DNA of 7,432 nt from Piscirickettsiaceae bacterium (GCA_021767305.1 JAASTL010000032.1:1-7432); one strand, 5' to 3'. Counted from the first letter of the stretch, positions 1 through 6,362 are shown. The notes: generated by a model from the letters alone, not told the origin. Made by a program: numbers and translations.

Positions 1-201
1 ACCCATATCAAGGTCGTCCATGTCGAGATCATCTACATCTATATCATCCAAACCATCAATCTCATCTAAACCCTCCAGTTCATTGAGTGTGGCATCAAGG
101 TCATCCAACATGTTATCGGTGGCGGCTTTGTCATCTTCTCCCATCATCGATAGCATCTCTTTGGTTGCAAGATCATCTTTGTCTAAATCAATGTCAGCCA
201 T
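1..201 (-). CDS. Asp-rich acidic protein, N-terminal part (cut by the window edge)
   Basis: A minus-strand frame is open for 67 codons from an ATG at 201 to the first base of the window, so the C-terminus is missing. The protein is strikingly acidic: Asp and Glu make up more than a third of the residues, and there are only three Lys and no Arg. Residues 1-45 look like a mixed helical segment (starting MADIDLDKDDLATKEML). From about residue 46 it becomes a near-regular five-residue pattern in which a hydrophobic residue alternates with acidic ones (LDDID, VDDLD, MDDLD). There is no signal peptide and no Cys. An AGGA lies 10 bases before the ATG, acceptable but slightly distant. It lies downstream of rluA on the same strand, 132 bases away. 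I do not recognise the family. The codons make a plausible protein, while the opposite strand gives only a Ser-rich frame without known features, so I take this strand as coding. Confidence 0.6.
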   Translation of the reverse strand, partial: MADIDLDKDDLATKEMLSMMGEDDKAATDNMLDDLDATLNELEGLDEIDGLDDIDVDDLDMDDLDMG

Positions 202-333
202 GGCTTTTTCATCCTAAATGGTCTAATTCTTGTCATTGTTTTTGACAATAGCAGGTAGCGTGCCAGCTGTTTAAAGCATCGCAGCTTTAGGATCTTAGTT
301 TCGGTTTTTAGAGATAACGACTAAGGGTTAAAT
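202..333. other. Intergenic spacer with two small hairpins
   Basis: This spacer separates the rluA stop from the acidic gene start. It contains TTGTCA/TGACAA arms around a 7-base loop (about 232-250) and TAAAGC/GCTTTA arms around a 6-base loop (about 271-288). Neither is followed by a T-run on the minus strand, so I do not call a terminator for rluA. On the minus strand the TTGTCA could act as a -35 element for the acidic gene, but no good -10 sits at the right distance. Confidence 0.3.
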
Positions 334-1047
334 TTAAAAGGGCGCTGGGCAATCAAAAGTTAGAGTGGTTTCAGTGATAGGGTGCTTAAAACTTAAAAAG
401 CATGCGTGGAGTTGTAGTCTATTGGCCATTTGTAGACTATGACTGTCAGCATAGAGGTTGTCGCCAAGAATGGGATAACCGAGTGATTTCATATGCAGGC
501 GCAATTGATGTGAACGTCCTGTGATGGGGGTTAAGGCAACCCGAAAGGAGTCTGGGTATTGGTTGAGTAACTGCCAATGCGTTTCCGCGCCTTTACCCAG
601 TTTGAAATCAATCATCTGCAACGGGCGGCGTTCCCAGTCACAACGCATGGGTAATTTAATTGAGCCCTGGTTTTGCGAGGCAATGCCAGCACAAATTGCT
701 TCATAGCGTTTTTGCGTTTGCCGTTCTTGAAACTGCTTGCTCAGGTGGCGATGCGCTTGAGCATTTCGCGCCAGCACCATAAGTCCGGAAGTGTCCATAT
801 CTAAGCGGTGGACGATTTTTGCATCAGCAAATATTTTTAAAAGATGAGATAACAAACATTCCTGTTTTTCTGGTCCTCTGCCGGGAACAGAAAGGAGGCC
901 GCTTGGTTTATTAGCAATAATAATGTCATCGTCACTAAAAATCACCCATTCATCATTAAAGCTAAATTGCTCATGAAAAACGGCTTTAGAGGTGCTGGCA
1001 GAATTTATCTGCGGATTCTCTGAGTTTTGTGATGAATTAGGGTGCAT
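334..1047 (-). CDS. rluA: RluA-type pseudouridine synthase (23S rRNA / tRNA)
   Basis: This is a pseudouridine synthase of the RluA family that isomerises uridine to pseudouridine. In E. coli RluA the targets are U746 of 23S rRNA and U32 of several tRNAs. At 237 residues it is slightly longer than E. coli RluA (219) and has no S4 domain, which fits RluA rather than RluC or RluD. The sequence shows NKPSGLLSVPGR at residues 46-57, then the catalytic motif HRLDMDTSGLMVLA with the nucleophile Asp83. Near the C-terminus it shows the RluA-type run PITGRSHQLRLHM and GYPILGD. The first 30 or so residues are Ser/Asn/Gln-rich and extend beyond E. coli RluA. No other ATG lies between the chosen start and the catalytic motif, and the Shine-Dalgarno is weak, so the N-terminus is the least certain part. 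It is divergent from the phosphatase gene at 1197. Confidence 0.93.
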   Translation of the reverse strand: MHPNSSQNSENPQINSASTSKAVFHEQFSFNDEWVIFSDDDIIIANKPSGLLSVPGRGPEKQECLLSHLLKIFADAKIVHRLDMDTSGLMVLARNAQAHRHLSKQFQERQTQKRYEAICAGIASQNQGSIKLPMRCDWERRPLQMIDFKLGKGAETHWQLLNQYPDSFRVALTPITGRSHQLRLHMKSLGYPILGDNLYADSHSLQMANRLQLHACFLSFKHPITETTLTFDCPAPF

Positions 1048-1196
1048 AGAAGATTTCAGGCTTGTAAACTATGGCGGTATTTTAAACGATTCACTGTGCT
1101 TGCAATATTTTTGTTAGTTAATCAGAGTCAACTCAATGACTTTGTGAGCAAGGCAGTATACAAGCATTGGTGAAGAGAATTAAGAAAGGTTTTTAT
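1048..1196. promoter_or_regulatory. Divergent intergenic region between rluA and the phosphatase gene
   Basis: This 149-base AT-rich spacer must hold the promoters of both divergent genes. A possible plus-strand -10 is TATACA at 1157-1162, with a poor ATGACT -35 match at 1136-1141 (15-base spacing). That would give a short leader for the phosphatase. No clear minus-strand promoter for rluA could be picked by eye. Confidence 0.3.
1184..1189 (+). promoter_or_regulatory. Shine-Dalgarno deciding the phosphatase start
   Basis: GAAAGG lies 7 bases before the ATG at 1197. It favours this ATG over the in-frame TTG at 1167, which would add ten basic residues and has no comparable site. Confidence 0.65.
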
Positions 1197-1679
1197 ATGA
1201 GTAAAGTCTCTGTTTTATTTGTCTGTTTGGGCAACATTTGCCGTTCACCTACAGCCCATGCGGTGTTTAGAAAATTAGTGGAAGATCAAGGTTTAGCCGA
1301 TCAAATTGAGATTGATTCTGCTGGAACTGCGGCTTATCACGTGGGAAAACATCCTGATACCCGTTCTATGGAAGTGGCGCGCCAGCGTGGCATTGAAATG
1401 ATGGATTTACGCGCCCGTAAAGTCGATTTTGGCGACTTTTATCAGTATGACTATGTACTTGCGATGGATGATGAGAACTACTACAACTTAAAAGAGATGG
1501 CTTTAGCTGAGCATTATGACAAGATTCAGATGTTTTTAGATTACAGTGCGGAATTTGATGAAAGGGAAGTACCAGATCCATACTATGGTGGACAGCAAGG
1601 CTTTAACCATGTTTTTGACTTGGTGACCTCTGCTTCAGAAGGTTTGCTGGAACATATTCGTAAAAATCATTTGAGTTAA
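1197..1679 (+). CDS. Low-molecular-weight protein-tyrosine phosphatase
   Basis: This is a cytoplasmic phosphatase of the LMW-PTP family, which removes phosphate from phosphotyrosine through a Cys-phosphate intermediate. At 160 residues the length is typical. The N-terminal strand leads straight into the P-loop VCLGNICRSP, which is the C(X5)R signature with nucleophile Cys10 and Arg16. The general acid Asp127 is in VPDPYYGG near the C-terminus. The DPYY stretch supplies the adjacent tyrosines usual in the eukaryote-like branch. This pattern differs from arsenate reductase relatives, which carry extra redox Cys residues; those are not seen. There is no capsule or exopolysaccharide kinase nearby, so a Wzb-like role is not supported, and the substrate is unknown. 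The gene stands alone, ends in a strong terminator and converges on the phosphofructokinase. A TTG 30 bases upstream is an alternative start that I consider unlikely. Confidence 0.93.
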   Translation: MSKVSVLFVCLGNICRSPTAHAVFRKLVEDQGLADQIEIDSAGTAAYHVGKHPDTRSMEVARQRGIEMMDLRARKVDFGDFYQYDYVLAMDDENYYNLKEMALAEHYDKIQMFLDYSAEFDEREVPDPYYGGQQGFNHVFDLVTSASEGLLEHIRKNHLS

Positions 1680-1699
1680 TTAGTCGACTATATAAGCTG

Positions 1700-1745
1700 A
1701 ATGCTCTTTTACACTTAAAGCCTAGTAAAAGAGCATTTGGTTTTT
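1700..1745 (+). terminator. Intrinsic terminator after the phosphatase gene
   Basis: A perfect 13-base stem (1700-1712 paired with 1725-1737, arm AATGCTCTTTTAC) encloses a 12-base loop. It is followed by GG and a run of five T on the plus strand. It starts 21 bases after the phosphatase stop. On the minus strand the flank beyond the hairpin is not T-rich, so it terminates best in the plus direction. It may still protect the 3' end of the convergent phosphofructokinase mRNA. Confidence 0.8.
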
Positions 1746-1784
1746 AACATTTCGCTTACTAATTATGAGTTTTTCTACTATGAA

Positions 1785-3083
1785 TTAGTATTTAAGCGCC
1801 TCGTAATCTCCCAGTTTTTTATCCACTAGGGTAAATTCAATCGTCGCAAAATCGGGCAGGCCATTTTTAAATGGTATGGGTCTCTCACCTTGAACCAGTG
1901 GGCGCAGATAGTCTAATGCGGCCTCAGTCACATCCATTCCGTCCTCGGTAATAAATTCATCCGGCACGCGTTTCTCAAGATTGGCGACTTTTTCCAGTTC
2001 AATATTTTCATAACGATAACTGAAAGGGGCATCACTGAGTTTTTTCACAATAGGTAAAACACCATGATGTTGATTTTTTGCCGCCTCTACGGACGCTTTA
2101 CCGGCATCGTATGCGAGTTGCCAGTCGGTTAAAGAAACTAGGTGACTCGCTGATCTTTGGCAATAATCGGGAATGGCACAGTGCGTTTTGCTATTTAGAT
2201 GTTCACCTACCAAGTGGGCTAAAGTCGAACCGACACCGCCTAATTGCACATAATCGCGCTCATGAGTATGTTCAATAGTGGCGATAGAAATATAGTCACC
2301 GTTTTCATCGGTAATACCCTCTGAAACCGCACAGACACAGTAACCTTTGGTTGCAATCAGCTCATCCACGCGGTTAAAAAAGGCAGCTTTATTAAATTTA
2401 CGCTCGGCCGGCAGAATGATAAGAGGTACGTCGGGAATTACATCTTTGACTAAGGCGGCGGCGGTTGCCAGCCAGCCTACATCACGTCCCATGGCTTCAA
2501 GAACAAAAAACTTGGATGAGGTTTGGTACATGGATTGAATATCTAAAGTAGCTTCAATAAAACTGGTCGCAATATATTTTGCAGCACTGCCAAAACCGGG
2601 CGAGCAGTGAGAAATATCTAAATCGTTGTCGATGGTTTTGGCGACTCCCACACAAGTGACTTCGTGACCATTTTCACGACAGTAGTCTGAGACTTTCTGC
2701 GCCGTGACCATAGAACCATTACCACCGTTATATAGGAAATAACCAATGTCATAAGCTTTAAAAACTTCTAACACACGTTGATATTGCCCCGGGTTATGGT
2801 CCAGAGGGTCTAAATCAAAACGACACGCTTTAAAAGCCGCTCCGGGTTGATATTTAAGACGTTCAAGAATGTCATCATCAACATGCGTCATATCAACCAA
2901 CTCTTCTTCTAAAACGCCTTTAATACCATTGATTGCCGCATAAGTTTGACCAAAATGCTCTGGGTACTGTTTTATGGTTTCAAACACCGCGGCAGCACTG
3001 GCGTTAATGACGGCAGTAACCCCGCCAGCTTGAGCATAAAGTACATTTCTTGGCTGTGATGAATTGGGTGCTAAAGAGGGCAT
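1785..3083 (-). CDS. pfp: 6-phosphofructokinase, pyrophosphate-type lineage
   Basis: This enzyme phosphorylates fructose 6-phosphate to fructose 1,6-bisphosphate. PPi-dependent members run reversibly, and in some autotrophs and methylotrophs they replace fructose bisphosphatase and act on sedoheptulose phosphates. The length of 432 residues fits the long PPi-type proteins rather than the ~320-residue PfkA type. Visible landmarks are AGGVTAVINAS near residue 20, YNGGNGS at 118-124 (phosphoryl-donor loop), AKTIDND at 148-154 with the catalytic Asp152, and EAMGRDVGWLA from 196 (substrate loop). Lys149 just before TIDND is the PPi-type residue. Gly123 sits where PPi enzymes usually have Asp and ATP enzymes have Gly, so the donor is not settled by sequence. 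The start ATG is preceded by AGGAAG at a 9-base spacing. It lies 166 bases downstream of rnd on the same strand and converges with the phosphatase gene. Confidence 0.9.
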   Translation of the reverse strand: MPSLAPNSSQPRNVLYAQAGGVTAVINASAAAVFETIKQYPEHFGQTYAAINGIKGVLEEELVDMTHVDDDILERLKYQPGAAFKACRFDLDPLDHNPGQYQRVLEVFKAYDIGYFLYNGGNGSMVTAQKVSDYCRENGHEVTCVGVAKTIDNDLDISHCSPGFGSAAKYIATSFIEATLDIQSMYQTSSKFFVLEAMGRDVGWLATAAALVKDVIPDVPLIILPAERKFNKAAFFNRVDELIATKGYCVCAVSEGITDENGDYISIATIEHTHERDYVQLGGVGSTLAHLVGEHLNSKTHCAIPDYCQRSASHLVSLTDWQLAYDAGKASVEAAKNQHHGVLPIVKKLSDAPFSYRYENIELEKVANLEKRVPDEFITEDGMDVTEAALDYLRPLVQGERPIPFKNGLPDFATIEFTLVDKKLGDYEALKY

Positions 3084-3249
3084 CGTTATGCGCTTCCTAT
3101 ATTGGTTCTACGATTTAAAAATTTGATTGAGTCTTGCAGCTTTGCAAGTAAAAGAATCTTATCGTTCCGCTTTAACATGTTATCTACTAATTTTAGAACT
3201 GCATGTTGATATTTAATGTTGATATTAAATGTCGATAGGGCACGATAAA
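3084..3249 (-). promoter_or_regulatory. Upstream region of the phosphofructokinase gene
   Basis: This AT-rich spacer lies between the rnd stop and the phosphofructokinase start. It is dense in short symmetries: the palindrome TAACATGTTA at 3173-3182, the dyad CTTGCA/TGCAAG with a 4-base centre at 3133-3148, and a 13-base-period tandem repeat at 3203-3241. A minus-strand TAAGAT (about 3155-3165) could be a -10, but no matching -35 is clear. It is a reasonable place for an independent, regulated promoter. I cannot name a regulator. Confidence 0.35.
3203..3241. repeat. 13-base-period tandem repeat, three units
   Basis: Units start at 3203, 3216 and 3229. The first two share ATGTTGATATT and the third is degenerate (ATGTCGATAGG). 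Overlapping them is the dyad ATTTAAT/ATTAAAT (3211-3217 and 3224-3230, 6-base centre). It lies just beyond the rnd stop, about 120-160 bases before the phosphofructokinase start. Confidence 0.55.
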
Positions 3250-4434
3250 TTAAGATGAGATTAAATTTAATTGTCCATTGTCGATTTGTAAACAAGCCTT
3301 ACCTTGTATTAAAGCAAATAATTCTTCTCCTATCAGCACTTTACGCCATCCTTGAAAAAAATCGCTGGCTGGAGAACGAATAAAAGCCAATAACTGATTT
3401 TTATTCAAAATATGCGTTGGGGTGAGATTATATTGCAGCGCTTTGTGCTGCATATAGCCATGCAAGAATTGTAATAACATCTCTTCTTGCGCATTCGGTT
3501 TGCTTGGCTTTTTTTCAGGAGTGGGCAGTTGTTCAACTTCCGTGTTGAAGACTTCATCGATTAAACTTATCCAGATTTCTCCAAATTCTCGTACCGATGA
3601 AGCTTTAATATTAGGCACCTTATACAAAGCTTGCACGGTTTTTGGTGGGCGCTTAGCAATGGCGACAATGACATCATCACTCATGACCCATTTTTTGGGT
3701 TGGTTATTCTCAATGGCGTAAAGTTCACGCCATTCAGCGAGCGTATTTACAATGGCAATGCCTTTTGCTCTTAGTCCTTTAAGGTTTTTGATACGTGTTC
3801 CTGCTGTGGCTGGGTCTGCTTTATAAAGTGATTCATCCAGCATGGCAAAAGAATCTTCTTGCACTGCTTGCAGCTGTTGCTGGTTGAGTTCCTGTGTAAA
3901 CTTTTTATAAAGTGGAGCCAGGTAACGCACATCATCCAACGCGTATTCTATTTGCTCTTCCGTGAGTGGACGGGCATGCCAGTTGGTGCGGGTTTGACTT
4001 TTATCTAAATCAACGCCTAATTCGGCTTTAATAACACGCGCAAAGCCGGCTAAATCACCGTGCTTTTTGAAAATGGCTGCAATCTGGGTGTCAAAAATAT
4101 TAGCCGGCATGATATTTTCCAACTGGTACAACACCTCAATATCCTGCCGAGCAGAGTGAAACACTTTGATTAAATTTTCACTACTCAAAAGCTCAACCAA
4201 AGCATGTAAAGGTTGCTCAGAAGTCGCATTTTTTACAATCGCAATCGGGTCAATGATGGCAGCTTCTCCAAGGCAATCTTGGATTTGCACTAAACTTAAT
4301 TCTGGAAAGAAAGTGTCGACCCGAACAAATTCCGTATCAATCGCAATCCACTGTATAGCTGAATTTGCTAGAATCTGTTGGCAATAGGCCTCAAGCTCGT
4401 CTTGTTGGGTAATGGAAATATAGCTGGTATTCAT
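3250..4434 (-). CDS. rnd: Ribonuclease D (DEDD exonuclease with HRDC domain)
   Basis: This 3'-5' exoribonuclease trims the 3' ends of tRNA precursors and other small stable RNAs in the cytoplasm. The N-terminal DEDDy nuclease domain covers about residues 1-180. Exo I is IAIDTEF with Asp33 and Glu35. Exo II is FHSARQDIEVL with Asp98. Exo III is YALDDVRYL with Tyr164 and Asp168. All four acidic metal ligands and the Tyr are present, so it should be active. An HRDC domain follows at about 213-293 (LRAKGIAIVNTLAEWRELYA onwards), and then a C-terminal helical region. At 394 residues it is a little longer than the E. coli enzyme (375). The start ATG at 4434 has no good Shine-Dalgarno, but the protein begins just where the family does and no other start fits. 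It is divergent from mpl with 46 bases between them. Confidence 0.94.
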   Translation of the reverse strand: MNTSYISITQQDELEAYCQQILANSAIQWIAIDTEFVRVDTFFPELSLVQIQDCLGEAAIIDPIAIVKNATSEQPLHALVELLSSENLIKVFHSARQDIEVLYQLENIMPANIFDTQIAAIFKKHGDLAGFARVIKAELGVDLDKSQTRTNWHARPLTEEQIEYALDDVRYLAPLYKKFTQELNQQQLQAVQEDSFAMLDESLYKADPATAGTRIKNLKGLRAKGIAIVNTLAEWRELYAIENNQPKKWVMSDDVIVAIAKRPPKTVQALYKVPNIKASSVREFGEIWISLIDEVFNTEVEQLPTPEKKPSKPNAQEEMLLQFLHGYMQHKALQYNLTPTHILNKNQLLAFIRSPASDFFQGWRKVLIGEELFALIQGKACLQIDNGQLNLISS

Positions 4435-4480
4435 AAACAGAAGTTTAAGAGCAAGCCGAATTCAGAGCAAGGATTAATCT
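4402..4480. promoter_or_regulatory. Compact divergent rnd/mpl promoter region
   Basis: Only 46 non-coding bases separate the rnd and mpl starts, so at least one promoter must reach into the opposing gene. On the plus strand TGGTATTCA (4426-4433) looks like an extended -10 (TGn then TATTCA) inside the first codons of rnd. A TTGTTG at 4402-4407 is 20 bases away, too far for a standard -35. The assignment rests on sight only. Confidence 0.25.
4469..4473 (+). promoter_or_regulatory. Shine-Dalgarno for the GTG start of mpl
   Basis: AAGGA lies 7 bases before the GTG at 4481. It supports GTG as the true mpl start, because no ATG lies in frame before the conserved HILGIAGTFMGG segment. Confidence 0.75.
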
Positions 4481-5863
4481 GTGAAAGCGCAAAAAATTCA
4501 TATCTTAGGTATCGCAGGCACCTTTATGGGCGGCATCGCGCAATTGGCAAAAGCCATGGGGCACGAGGTGACAGGTGCGGATGGTGCTATCTATCCGCCT
4601 ATGAGTACCCAGCTAGAGCAAGCGGGTATTGCGGTGATGGCGGATGACGATACAGGGTTTTTACGCGCTGAACCTGATGATGTGGTCATTGGTAATGCAA
4701 AAAGCCGTGGTCATGCCGCGGTGGAAGCGACACTAAATGCGCAGCAATCCTATACCTCCGGGCCGCAGTGGCTGGCAGACCACATTTTAAAAGAGCGTTG
4801 GGTGGTTGCGGTTGCCGGAACGCACGGCAAGACTTCGACGGCTTCAATGATCGCTTGGATTTTAGAGTATGCGAAATTAAACCCAGGCTTTTTGATTGGT
4901 GGCGTACCAGAAAATTTTGGCGTTTCCGCAAGACTGGGAGATGCGCCGTTTTTTGTGGTGGAAGCGGATGAATATGACACGGCTTTTTTTGATAAGCGCT
5001 CGAAGTTTGTGCATTACCACCCACGCACTTGTGTGTTGAATAATTTGGAATTTGATCATGCAGATATCTTTGATTCGGTCAAAGATATTCAAAAACAATT
5101 CCATCATTTAGTGCGCACAGTTCCCGGAAATGGGTTGGTGGTCATGCCTAATGACGAAGCAAACCTGGATGAAGTCATTGAAATGGGGTGTTGGACACCT
5201 ATACAAGCGCAAGGTAAAAACGCAATTTGGGATTATGAATTGATTACTGATGATGGTTCAGAGTTCAAAGTGTTTAACCAAGGTAATCTTGTCGGGCAGG
5301 TTAGTTGGAGCATGACGGGTTTGCATAACGTGCGTAACGCTCTGAGTGCGATTGCCGCAGCAGTGCATTGCGGTGTGCCTGACGAAGTTGCAGTGCAAGG
5401 TTTGTGTGAATTCAAAGGTATCCGCCGCCGCATGTCATTGATTGGTGAAGTCCAGAACCAAACTTATCAGGGAGTGAAAATCTATGATGATTTTGCGCAT
5501 CACCCTACAGCCATTGAAACCACTCTAGCCGGCGCCAAAAAACAGATGCAAACAAATAGTCAAACAGGGCGTTTGATTGCCGTGTTTGAACCACGTTCCA
5601 ATACCATGCGCATGGGGATTCACAAAGCAACCTTACCCAAAGCCTTTATTGAGGCTGATGCGGTTTATGCTTTTATTGATGACGCTTGGAATTGGCAATT
5701 ACCAACGGATGAATTTACCCAGCCCATTAAAGTGGAAAATAGTTATGAAAAACTATTACAGACTTTAGTCACTGATTTACAGCCCCATGATACGGTGGTG
5801 ATTATGAGTAATGGCGGTTTTGGCGGAATTCACCAAAAGCTCTTTAATGCACTTATTCAATAG
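4481..5863 (+). CDS. mpl: UDP-N-acetylmuramate:L-Ala-gamma-D-Glu-meso-DAP ligase
   Basis: Mpl is a cytoplasmic Mur-ligase family enzyme. It joins the recycled tripeptide L-Ala-D-Glu-meso-DAP to UDP-MurNAc using ATP, bypassing MurC, MurD and MurE in peptidoglycan recycling. At 460 residues it is close to E. coli Mpl (457) and alignable throughout. The UDP-binding N-terminus is HILGIAGTFMGG at 7-18, with TGADGAIYPPMST at 31-43. The ATP P-loop is AGTHGKTSTA from 112 with Lys117. Central-domain motifs are EADEYDTAFFDKRSKF from 161 and NNLEFDHADIFD from 187. The C-terminal domain carries LHNVRNALSA (281-290), KGIRRRM (312-318) and YDDFAHHPTAIE with the His pair at 340-341, and the protein closes with the Mpl-typical SNGGFGGIHQKL. 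The start is GTG. It is divergent from rnd. A short tandem repeat and a microprotein gene follow, possibly in the same transcript because no terminator is seen between them. Confidence 0.96.
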   Translation: MKAQKIHILGIAGTFMGGIAQLAKAMGHEVTGADGAIYPPMSTQLEQAGIAVMADDDTGFLRAEPDDVVIGNAKSRGHAAVEATLNAQQSYTSGPQWLADHILKERWVVAVAGTHGKTSTASMIAWILEYAKLNPGFLIGGVPENFGVSARLGDAPFFVVEADEYDTAFFDKRSKFVHYHPRTCVLNNLEFDHADIFDSVKDIQKQFHHLVRTVPGNGLVVMPNDEANLDEVIEMGCWTPIQAQGKNAIWDYELITDDGSEFKVFNQGNLVGQVSWSMTGLHNVRNALSAIAAAVHCGVPDEVAVQGLCEFKGIRRRMSLIGEVQNQTYQGVKIYDDFAHHPTAIETTLAGAKKQMQTNSQTGRLIAVFEPRSNTMRMGIHKATLPKAFIEADAVYAFIDDAWNWQLPTDEFTQPIKVENSYEKLLQTLVTDLQPHDTVVIMSNGGFGGIHQKLFNALIQ

Positions 5864-5891
5864 TCAATGGTCAATGGTCAATGGTCGTTGG
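5864..5891. repeat. 7-base tandem repeat after mpl
   Basis: Three perfect TCAATGG units (5864-5884) begin directly after the mpl stop and are followed by a degenerate fourth, TCGTTGG (5885-5891). It is likely a slippage-prone microsatellite. Each unit contains an ATG, but none has a Shine-Dalgarno. Confidence 0.8.
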
Positions 5892-5910
5892 TGGATAGAT
5901 CTTTGTTGAT

Positions 5911-5917
5911 GGTGGAG
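5911..5917 (+). promoter_or_regulatory. Strong Shine-Dalgarno for the 27-codon gene
   Basis: GGTGGAG ends 6 bases before the ATG at 5924. This near-ideal GGAG site has no other start to serve, which is the main reason to believe the short gene is translated. Confidence 0.65.
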
Positions 5918-5923
5918 TCTTGA

Positions 5924-6007
5924 ATGTGGTTTTTGCTTGAAGTTGGATTATTGCTGCTGTTAGTGGGGTGGATTGTGTGGATGATTAAACCGCCAAAGCG
6001 AAAATAA
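5924..6007 (+). CDS. 27-residue single-helix membrane microprotein
   Basis: This short reading frame of 27 codons plus TAA is preceded by GGAG at 6-base spacing. The product starts MWFLLEVGLLLLLVGW and ends in IKPPKRK. Residues 2-21 are one hydrophobic stretch with a single acidic residue, Glu6, near its start and three Trp. Residues 22-27 are strongly basic. By the positive-inside rule the C-terminus should be cytoplasmic and the N-terminus periplasmic. The stop is at 6005-6007 and the EmrE-type gene starts at 6009, a one-base gap. The transporter has no Shine-Dalgarno of its own, so the two are probably translationally coupled. The family is unknown to me. By analogy with small inner-membrane subunits such as AcrZ or KdpF it may be an accessory of the transporter, but that is inference. 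It could also merely be a leader frame that couples translation. Confidence 0.6.
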   Translation: MWFLLEVGLLLLLVGWIVWMIKPPKRK

Positions 6008-6008
6008 C

Positions 6009-6338
6009 ATGGTATATCTATATTTAACCTTAGCCATTATTAGTGAAGTGGTGGCAACCAGTTTTTTGAAACTGAGTAATGGCTTTACTCATTTGCCCGC
6101 TAGTATTGTGGTTGTGGTGGGTTATGGGCTGGCCTTTTACTTTCTGGCTTTGACCTTAAAAACCCTGCCACTTGGCATCGCCTATGCCATTTGGGCTGGG
6201 GTCGGGATTATTTTACTGGCATTGATTGGTTGGGTATTTTTTCAACAAAAACCGGATATCGCCGCGTGGATTGGTATGTTATTGATTGTCAGTGGAGTTG
6301 CGGTGATTCAACTGTTTTCTAAAACCACTTCTCATTGA
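6009..6338 (+). CDS. emrE: EmrE-type small multidrug resistance transporter
   Basis: This is an inner-membrane proton-coupled antiporter of the SMR family, which works as an antiparallel dimer and exports quaternary ammonium and other cationic compounds. Its 109 residues match EmrE (110), and the sequences align without gaps of note. Four transmembrane segments lie at about 4-21, 31-50, 56-78 and 85-104. The essential membrane Glu is Glu13 in IISEVVATSFLKLS, equivalent to EmrE Glu14. The GIAYAIWAGVG signature runs over 56-66 with Trp62 (EmrE Trp63), and Tyr39 is also kept. The PLGIAYAIW pattern points to the Qac/EmrE branch rather than the guanidinium exporters. The ATG follows the microprotein stop by one base and lacks its own Shine-Dalgarno. 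Actual substrates cannot be read from sequence. Confidence 0.93.
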   Translation: MVYLYLTLAIISEVVATSFLKLSNGFTHLPASIVVVVGYGLAFYFLALTLKTLPLGIAYAIWAGVGIILLALIGWVFFQQKPDIAAWIGMLLIVSGVAVIQLFSKTTSH

Positions 6339-6362
6339 TTGTTGGCTTAATCGTGACCCTGT

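Noticed and set aside
184..212. Nine-codon frame starting at the ATG at 210-212 on the minus strand (upstream of the acidic gene)
   Set aside because: The ATG overlaps the AGGA expected to serve the acidic gene, has no Shine-Dalgarno of its own, and stops after nine codons. There is no evidence that it is a leader peptide.
20..217. Plus-strand Ser-rich open frame of 65 codons
   Set aside because: It is the antisense shadow of the Asp-rich gene: the GAT/GAC codons read backwards give Ser, Ile and Val. It is nearly all Ser, with no known feature and no good ribosome site.
1366..1581. Minus-strand open frame inside the phosphatase gene
   Set aside because: It lies wholly within a well-supported phosphatase gene and its product resembles nothing known.
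1681..1740. Possible attachment site or integron-like structure at the hairpin after the phosphatase gene
   Set aside because: The stem plus GG and T-run is fully explained as an intrinsic terminator. No integrase or mobile gene is nearby.
3086..3295. Minus-strand open frame of 69 codons between rnd and the phosphofructokinase gene
   Set aside because: It overlaps the 3' end of rnd by 46 bases, has no domain-like sequence, and reflects AT-rich spacer DNA. A frameshifted rnd tail is not needed because rnd already has its complete domains.
4378..4647. Plus-strand open frame of 89 codons across the rnd/mpl spacer
   Set aside because: It overlaps the conserved N-terminal coding sequence of mpl in another frame and the rnd start on the other strand. 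It has no recognisable motif.
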